From contig OX638355.1 in NCBI GenBank assembly GCA_951813285.1, positions 1,550,653 to 1,614,652 on the forward strand: a stretch of DNA of 64,000 nt, read 5' to 3'. This stretch comes from Terriglobia bacterium. GTDB taxonomy: Bacteria; Acidobacteriota; Terriglobia; Versatilivoradales; Versatilivoraceae. Positions 63,048 through 64,000 of the stretch are shown one piece after another; position 1 is the first letter of the stretch, and each line of letters begins with the position of its first letter. Under the pieces are notes generated by a model, which was not told the origin of the DNA, searched no databases, and saw only the letters and a program-made list of their open reading frames with translations. Made by a program: the position numbers and the translations under genes.

Positions 63048-64000
63048 TGTTCCCGTGTATCAGCGTTTTCACACTCGTGACCAGCATGGCCGTCAGTTCG
63101 TCTGCCTCTGGGGCGGCGAGCGAGCCTTCGGCGCCGCAGGGTCCGTTTGGCGCCGACGTCTCCTGCCTGGCTGTCGATCCGGAAGATTCCCGGAGGCTCT
63201 ACCTGGCAACCACTCGAGGAAGCCTGTTCACCAGCAGCGATGGAGGCCGCAGCTGGAAACCCGGCGGCCGGGGGCTGTCCGGCAGCCCCGTCGAGGCTCT
63301 GGCGGTGGCTCCTTCCGATCCTCGCGTCCTCTACCTGGGCAGCGCCGCCGGCTCGGTCTTCAGGAGTTCCGACCGGGGCGCCTCCTGGAACGCCCGAATT
63401 CACGGGTTGCCCGGTCGGGCCGTCAAGGCCCTGCTGGTCGATCCCCGCAAGGCCTCCATCGCCTATGCGGGCACTTTCGGCGGGGGCGTGTTCAAGACAA
63501 GCAACGGCGGGAGAACCTGGAAGGCGAGCAACCGGGGCTTGACGGGAAGTCAGGTGGAAGTCCTGGCCATGGATCCGCGGGCGCCGAGGACGCTTTACGC
63601 CGGCACTCACCGCAAGGGTCTTTTCAAGAGCCTGGATGGAGGGAAAACCTGGAAGCCCAGTGGCTTGAACGATCGTTGGATTACCGCGGCGGCGGTGGAC
63701 CCGACCGACCCCGTGGTCCTCTATGTCACCACCGACGACAATCTGGGCGGCATGGTCTACAGGAGCCCGGACGGCGGCGAAACCTGGAAGCGGGTCAAGA
63801 AAGGGGCCGTGGTCCTCAGCCTGATCCTGACCGGGTCCGGTCCGGCCACCGCATTTGCCGGCACCCTTAACGAGGGATTGCTGAAGACCGCTGACGGGGG
63901 CGAAAAGTGGGAGGCGATCAAGGGGGGCCTGCCCGATCTGTTCCCGGTGACGGCGCTCATCGCACTTCCAGGGGACGACTCCACCCTGCTGGCCGGCACG
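63034..64000 (+). CDS. Exported BNR/sortilin-like beta-propeller protein, 3' part outside window
   Basis: The frame is open to the right edge, with about 322 residues visible. The start is ATG at 63034, 63037 or 63049 after an in-frame TGA. A signal peptide (FPCISVFTLVTSMAVSSSAS) is followed by repeated blades with Asp-box motifs: SSDGGRSWK, SSDRGASWN, TSNGGRTWK, SLDGGKTWK, SPDGGETWK and TADGGEKWE. Between them stand VLYLGSAAGSVFRS-type strands. These VPS10/BNR propellers are exported and of unknown role. It is divergent from the DUF1501 paralogue. Confidence 0.87.

Noticed and set aside
62789-63610. 270-residue N-terminal extension of the DUF1501 paralogue
   Set aside because: It crosses the divergent BNR gene, contains low-complexity text from the ATGAATGATG repeat, and the Tat signal begins at 62788 as in the paralogue.

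Overview
The window reads as a chromosome segment of a GC-rich bacterium, most plausibly an uncultured acidobacterium. Planctomycetes and Verrucomicrobia share some of these families and cannot be excluded from sequence alone. Pointers are several DUF1501, DUF1549/DUF1553 and planctomycete-type cytochrome c proteins, a small secreted protein with the acidobacterial NFSGTW-type opening, carboxypeptidase-regulatory-like domains, a futalosine-route menaquinone gene (mqnE), and many Nramp-like, sialidase-like and sugar-isomerase-like genes. Clustered ankyrin, plant-type LRR and Sel1 repeat proteins would fit a host-associated (for example sponge symbiont) lifestyle, but that is inference.

Layout. 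1-1477: 5' part of a cytochrome c/DUF1549 protein. 1.5-12.7 kb: accessory region with a degenerate coding stretch, a truncated or frameshifted ECF sigma factor, a membrane-anchored ankyrin protein, a secreted carboxypeptidase-regulatory-like protein, a giant LRR protein, a structured intergenic region with strong nested hairpins, a Sel1 protein and a tyrosine integrase. 13-27 kb: mostly core genes (mqnE, DUF309, TlpA-like protein, glyoxalase-II-like hydrolase, glyA, proS, HAD phosphatase, CYTH protein, tRNA-Gln), plus a GH30-like/serine hydrolase pair and an ECF sigma/anti-sigma pair. 27.7-37.8 kb: pdxJ, then a tight plus-strand operon (sialidase-like, Nramp-like transporter, TIM-barrel isomerase, metallo-beta-lactamase-fold protein). 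Facing genes follow: isomerase, HpcH/HpaI aldolase, aldo/keto reductase, CaiB-type CoA-transferase and enoyl-CoA hydratase. 38.4-46 kb: a Cpx-like two-component system followed by envelope genes (Spy/CpxP-like, NFSGTW-type protein, M48 protease, PQQ-propeller/EF-hand protein, double-BON protein). 46-50 kb: SelA-like PLP enzyme, SDR dehydrogenase, AEC transporter. 50-58.5 kb: a minus-strand operon DUF1501 - DUF1549/1553 - PPC-domain protein - cytochrome/WD40 protein. 59-64 kb: membrane protein with an overlapping winged-helix regulator, a lipoprotein, a second DUF1501 protein and the start of a BNR-repeat protein.

Two non-genic patterns stand out. First, three promoters next to the Cpx-like system (before the CpxP-like, M48 and BON genes) share the same tandem operator: CTTTAC-type half sites with an 11 bp period, two CTTTAC cores exactly 22 bp apart, and in two of the three a TATAG-type -10 element at identical distance. 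This points to a small envelope-stress regulon controlled by the adjacent response regulator. Second, gaps at about 1.6, 14.3, 20.0-20.9, 37.9-38.4, 47.4-48.2 and 58.6-59.0 kb are built from one shuffled set of repeat modules, including palindromic ones, in both orientations.

All family assignments come from reading translated sequence and motifs; no database search was run.
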